Source: Micromonospora sp. WMMA1363 (GTDB lineage Bacteria > Actinomycetota > Actinomycetes > Mycobacteriales > Micromonosporaceae). From it: a stretch of DNA of 64,000 nt. Below, in pieces: positions 60,878 through 64,000 of this stretch; within the stretch, counting starts at the first letter, position 1, and every line of letters starts with the position of its first letter. The stretch spans positions 2,720,001 to 2,784,000 of the forward strand of contig NZ_JAUALB010000001.1 in NCBI RefSeq assembly GCF_030345795.1. Reading direction: 5' to 3'. Under the pieces are notes generated by a model. It had not been told where the DNA came from, ran no database searches, and worked only from the letters and a program-made list of their open reading frames with translations. The translations under genes were made by a program, and so were the position numbers.

Positions 60878-61408
60878 ATGCGGGGTCTACGACCAGCCGG
60901 CGGCGTCGAGCGCGCCCCATCGAGATTCGTCCGCCTACTCGGGGCGTTCGCCCTGATTGCCGTGTTCGTCTTGCTCGGTGCCGCGCCCGCGCGGGCCGGC
61001 GAGAACACGTTCGTCGAGGTGACCCCGAACCCGGCGCAGGCGGGCACCCGGGTCAGCATCCGGGCCGGCTGCGACAACGCCAACAACCGTCAGGCCACCG
61101 CACATTCGGACGCGTTCGGGCGGGTGGTCCTGCGGCCGGACAACGGCTTCCTGAGCGGCCAGGTCACCATCCCGGGCAGCAAGAATCCCGGGGACTACGC
61201 GGTGGACCTGCGCTGCGACAACGGGAAGACCGCCACCACCACGCTAACCGTGCTGAACATGCAGCAGCCCACGAAGGGCCCGGCGACCGGGGGCGGTGGC
61301 ACCGCCAGCGGGGCCGGCTCCGTGCTGCTGATCGGGGGCGTCGCCGCGGTGGCGCTCGCCGTCGCGTTCGGGTTCTTCGGCAACCGCCGCTCCGGGGCCG
61401 GAGCCTGA
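60878..61408 (+). CDS. Secreted, membrane-anchored surface protein
   Basis: This 176-residue protein has a signal sequence (about 18-40, LLGAFALIAVFVLLGAAPARA), an Ig-like extracellular domain (about 42-125, starting ENTFVEVTPNPAQAGTRVSI), a Gly/Thr-rich linker and a C-terminal hydrophobic helix ending FGFFGNRRSGAGA. That tail resembles a sortase sorting helix, yet I see no LPxTG-type pentapeptide before it. ATG 60878 follows GGGAGGGAGG. It is followed by a sortase gene at 16 bp, so the two probably work together. Confidence 0.82.
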   Translation: MRGLRPAGGVERAPSRFVRLLGAFALIAVFVLLGAAPARAGENTFVEVTPNPAQAGTRVSIRAGCDNANNRQATAHSDAFGRVVLRPDNGFLSGQVTIPGSKNPGDYAVDLRCDNGKTATTTLTVLNMQQPTKGPATGGGGTASGAGSVLLIGGVAAVALAVAFGFFGNRRSGAGA

Positions 61409-61424
61409 CCTCGGCGTATCCGCC

Positions 61425-62267
61425 ATGACCAAAGCGCACAGGCACAGCCGATCGGGACCGGGGCGGGCGGCCACCCGGTGGGCGGTACGGTCCTCCGCCC
61501 GGCTGGCCCGTGCGACCGCCCGGCGGCTGCGGCGGGTCGCCGGGCAGACCGTCGCCGCCAGCCTCGCCACCACCGATCCGACGGACGGGCCGCTGCCCGC
61601 GCGCCCCCCGCGCCGGCGGTGGACGGCCACCGGCCGGCGGCCGGCACCGTCCCGGAATCCGGGGGTCCCGGTCCTGGTGATCGGGACGCTGATGGTGCTC
61701 ATCATCGCCATGCTGGCGGTGGAGCGGGTGACCGGGACGAGTGTTCTGCCGGACCGGTTCACCGCCGGGCTGCGGCCACCACCGAAGGAGTTCCCGGTGC
61801 TGCCGGCGAGCCGGCCGGTTGCCATCCAGATCGACACCATCGACGTGGCTGCACCGGTGCACACCGTGGGACTCGCGTCCGACGGCACGATCGCGGCCCC
61901 GGACGCCGCCCGCGCCGAGGAGGCCGGCTGGTACGACCAGGGTCCGACCCCCGGGCAGTACGGTCCCGCCGTCATCGTCGGCCACGTCGACACCAGCACC
62001 GGGCCGGCCATCTTCCACGGGCTGCGCAGCCTCCGGGCCGGCGACCGGGTCGAGGTGGCCCGTTCCGACGGCACGGTGGCCGTCTTCGAGGTCAACTCGG
62101 TGGAACGGTTCGACAAGCAGCGGTTCCCGGCCGACCAGGTCTTCGGTGACTTCAGCCGCCCCAACCTGCGGCTGGTCACCTGCGGAGGCCGCTGGGTCGG
62201 TGGCGAGACCGGTTACGCCGACAACGTGGTGGTGTTCGCGTCCCTGGTGCGGGCGCACGGCGGGTGA
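61425..62267 (+). CDS. Class F-type sortase (predicted)
   Basis: This 280-residue protein has a basic cytoplasmic start, one membrane helix (about 81-100, VPVLVIGTLMVLIIAMLAV) and a sortase beta-barrel. The catalytic His lies in VIVGHVDTSTG, the catalytic Cys in LRLVTCGG and a partner Arg follows in GGRWVGGETGY. This is the layout of actinobacterial class F (or E/F) sortases. It may anchor the preceding surface protein or other substrates. Several long Arg-rich stretches at the N-terminus are unusual. Confidence 0.9.
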   Translation: MTKAHRHSRSGPGRAATRWAVRSSARLARATARRLRRVAGQTVAASLATTDPTDGPLPARPPRRRWTATGRRPAPSRNPGVPVLVIGTLMVLIIAMLAVERVTGTSVLPDRFTAGLRPPPKEFPVLPASRPVAIQIDTIDVAAPVHTVGLASDGTIAAPDAARAEEAGWYDQGPTPGQYGPAVIVGHVDTSTGPAIFHGLRSLRAGDRVEVARSDGTVAVFEVNSVERFDKQRFPADQVFGDFSRPNLRLVTCGGRWVGGETGYADNVVVFASLVRAHGG

Positions 62268-62317
62268 GCGAGTTGCGATCCGCGGGCACGGCCTCGCGGC
62301 CGACCTTCTGGGTTGTC

Positions 62318-62860
62318 TCAGGCGGCCTCGGGCTCGCGGAGGTCGAGCCAGTCGGCCCACCGGGGGTCGGGTGCGCGGTGGCCGAGCACGCGCCACGCGG
62401 TGCCCCGCGGGGCGGTCGGTATGGCGTGCAGCCGCCAGCCCAGCTCGGCCGGGGTCTTGTCGCCTTTGGTGTGGTTGCACCGGGCGCACGCCGCCACGAC
62501 GTTCTCCCAGGCGTGCCGGCCGCCTCGACTGCGGGGGAACACGTGGTCGATGGTCTCGGCCGGGCCCCGGCAGTAAGCGCACCGCCAGCCGTCCCGCGCG
62601 AAGATCGCCCGCCGGGAGAGGCCGACGTGAGTACGAAACGGCACACGGACGAAGCGGGTGAGCCGGACAACCGACGGCACCGGCAACGAGTCGCGCGCGC
62701 TGTGCAGGATCCCGTCGCCGTCGGCGACGCAGATCGCCTTGGCGGAGAGCACAAGGATGGCGGCACGACGGACGGATACGACACACAGTGGCTCGTACGT
62801 GGCGTTGAGGACAAGCGCGCCAGAGCCCACCGTGGGTCGTATGTCAGGCATCGCGCTCAC
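62318..62860 (-). CDS. HNH endonuclease
   Basis: This 180-residue protein has a zinc-bound HNH domain (about 95-140): CAYCRGPAETIDHVFPRSRGG and a following CARCNHTKGDKTP. Zinc cysteines and the HNH residues are complete. The N-terminal domain (about 12-80) has VLNATYEPLCVVSVRRA, as in the widespread chromosomal actinobacterial HNH proteins, whose role is unclear. GTG 62860 is the likely start. It converges with the sortase gene. Confidence 0.9.
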   Translation of the reverse strand: MSAMPDIRPTVGSGALVLNATYEPLCVVSVRRAAILVLSAKAICVADGDGILHSARDSLPVPSVVRLTRFVRVPFRTHVGLSRRAIFARDGWRCAYCRGPAETIDHVFPRSRGGRHAWENVVAACARCNHTKGDKTPAELGWRLHAIPTAPRGTAWRVLGHRAPDPRWADWLDLREPEAA

Positions 62861-63644
62861 CCTCCCGGTTCAGCGGCCCTACTCGCCACCGCCGGCCGGA
62901 AACGGGCGCAGCTCGGCACCCCGGCCGACGTCGGCCCGGATAACCGACGTCCGTGCGCCAATCGTCCCTGATAAGACCCCGGATTGCACGTACTAATCCC
63001 TCTCGTGCTACCGGGATCGCCGGCATTCGGGCAGATCAGCGCTGCGGCGTGGGCCGCCTCTCGCATCACCTGACACCGGTTGACGGCACGTGTCGTCTTC
63101 GGTTCGGGCCGGATCCGCGCCCGATGATCACGCACCACACCGCCCGCGTCCGGGGTAACCCGACCGTCGAGGCCGTCGACACCACCGTCCGCGTCCACGA
63201 CCGCGACCAACTCCTCGCCGAGGTGCCCCGCACCACCGTCAGACCATCGCCCGGTTCGAGTCCCGCAGCCCGAGTCACCGGGACAACCCGTGCGACCACC
63301 ACCGCGATGACGGCCAGGTGGACGGCTTCAGGGCGAAGACACCTCCTCGACGATGCTCGTGTCGCAGCTGCGAGATCATCAGCATGTGCGATGGCGCGGT
63401 CAACGACCAGGATGCCGCTCCACTCCTCATTGCGCTTCCGGATACGCGGGCCGGATCGTGAGTCGGCGCACCTGTTGAACGAATCCGGCGTCCCTGCCGA
63501 AGCCATCCGCGTCCCTGCCGAAGCTATCCGCGTCCCTGCCGCCGGTGGCTCGGTTCAACCTCCGTTGCTGCCGCCACGGCCGGGACGCGCACGCATCGGA
63601 GAGTCGGCGGCGCGGCATCGACCAGCGTGCGGTACGAAGACACC
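62861..63644. other. Low-coding stretch, possibly decayed DNA
   Basis: I find no supported gene in these 784 bp. A rightward frame (about 63120-63260) looks briefly protein-like (HTARVRGNPTVEAVDTTVRV, RDQLLAEVPRTTV) and could be the tail of an eroded transposase. It has no clear start or neighbours. A 21-bp repeat lies near the right end. Confidence 0.45.
63488..63540. repeat. 21-bp tandem repeat, two and a half copies
   Basis: The unit GCGTCCCTGCCGAAGCCATCC occurs at 63488-63508 and 63509-63529 (one change), with a partial third copy. It keeps frame in all readings, as a 21-mer must, but I do not see a protein that uses it. Confidence 0.85.
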
Positions 63645-64000
63645 GTGAACGCTGTCAGCCTGACGTCACTCCTCCTGCCCGCCGCCGAGCCGGATCCAGG
63701 CCCGTCGGCGAACTGCCTCGACGATCCGTTCTGCGAGACCGTGTACGAGCTGACCCGCTCGGCGTGGTTCGCGGAGGGGAGCTACTGGATCCTGCTCAAG
63801 CCCCTGCGGATCGCCCTGATCGTGTTGCTGGCCGTGCTGGCGCGGTGGCTGGTGCACCGGACGATCAGGCGGCTGGTCCGGACGACCACCGACGCCGGCG
63901 TTCCCACCATGCTGCGGCCACTGCGCGAGCGGATCCCCACCGCGGCCGCCCAGCCGGGTGAGTTCGTGCCGGAGCGGCGGCGGCAACGGGCCGAGGCGAT
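63645..64000 (+). CDS. Mechanosensitive channel (MscS-type), 5' end, cut by the window
   Basis: The frame runs 118 codons from GTG 63645 to the window edge without a stop. It has an external N-terminal part with two Cys (NCLDDPFCETVYEL), a membrane helix (about 58-76, LRIALIVLLAVLARWLVHR) and a basic loop (TIRRLVRTTTDAG). A long polar region (about 90-118) follows. This resembles the start of actinobacterial MscS-family proteins. The channel domain would lie beyond the edge, so the call is tentative. Confidence 0.65.
   Translation, partial: MNAVSLTSLLLPAAEPDPGPSANCLDDPFCETVYELTRSAWFAEGSYWILLKPLRIALIVLLAVLARWLVHRTIRRLVRTTTDAGVPTMLRPLRERIPTAAAQPGEFVPERRRQRAEA

Noticed and set aside
63066..63506. 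Leftward 146-codon frame near the right end
   Set aside because: It has no recognisable domain, includes the 21-bp repeat region at its start, and its composition is not clearly protein-like.

Overview
The window is chromosomal DNA from a high-GC actinomycete, most likely of the family Micromonosporaceae (Micromonospora/Salinispora-like). The evidence is GC-rich codon use with frequent GTG starts, the tig-clpP1-clpP2-clpX block, a mycothiol-type nitroreductase, an Eis-type acetyltransferase, and integrated conjugative elements of the pSAM2/AICE type. No search was run; family names rest on motifs and recall.

Layout: (1) 1-6036, core proteostasis: a nitrilase-family hydrolase, clpX, clpP2, clpP1 and tig, all on the minus strand, then tRNA-Pro(UGG). 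(2) 6037-30693, a tRNA-Gly(UCC) gene whose 3' half is the attachment site of two tandem AICEs. The same 43-44 bp tRNA-derived core occurs at 6066, 17638 and 30651. Element 1 (about 11.6 kb) has Int (broken), Xis, HUH Rep, a GGDEF protein, a DUF2637 membrane protein, a TraB/FtsK ATPase, a Pra-like protein, and a divergent XRE regulator with CutA. Its integrase gene is cut into three pieces by two IS3-family insertions. Element 2 (about 13 kb) has an intact Int, Xis, a HUH Rep with an apparent 5' frameshift, a run of small Cys-rich and HTH proteins, a two-part TraB, an XRE regulator with a Nudix hydrolase, and a PIN-type toxin-antitoxin pair. A short integrase-end-like scar right of the last core suggests a third, lost element. 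(3) 30700-47480, ordinary chromosome: an alpha/beta hydrolase divergent from GNAT-PaaX, a Mo-cofactor oxidoreductase, an Eis-like acetyltransferase, rpiB, DUF1015, an aquaporin next to katG, an Rv2466c-like protein and pepN. (4) 47485-60019, one long minus-strand run encoding tryptophan breakdown through kynurenine and 3-hydroxyanthranilate to pyruvate and acetyl-CoA, with a divergent Lrp/AsnC regulator at 60193. (5) 60878-64000, a secreted/anchored protein with a class F-type sortase, an HNH nuclease, a low-coding stretch, and the start of an MscS-type channel.

How parts work together: KynA, Kmo and KynU make 3-hydroxyanthranilate; NbaC, NbaD, NbaE, NbaF, NbaG, NbaH, NbaI and NbaJ equivalents take it to central metabolites. 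Their order (E-H-J-I-G-F-C-D) matches, as I recall it, the nba operon of Pseudomonas fluorescens KU-7. No obvious kynurenine formamidase is present. In the AICEs, Rep-Xis-Int form a translationally coupled unit, TraB and DUF2637 proteins serve transfer, and divergent XRE regulators probably control the switch.

The least explained signals are non-coding. A set of strong intergenic hairpins in element 2 includes three that share a loop motif but have different stems. A block present at the same place in both elements couples two short conserved words to an inverted repeat that keeps its size but not its sequence.
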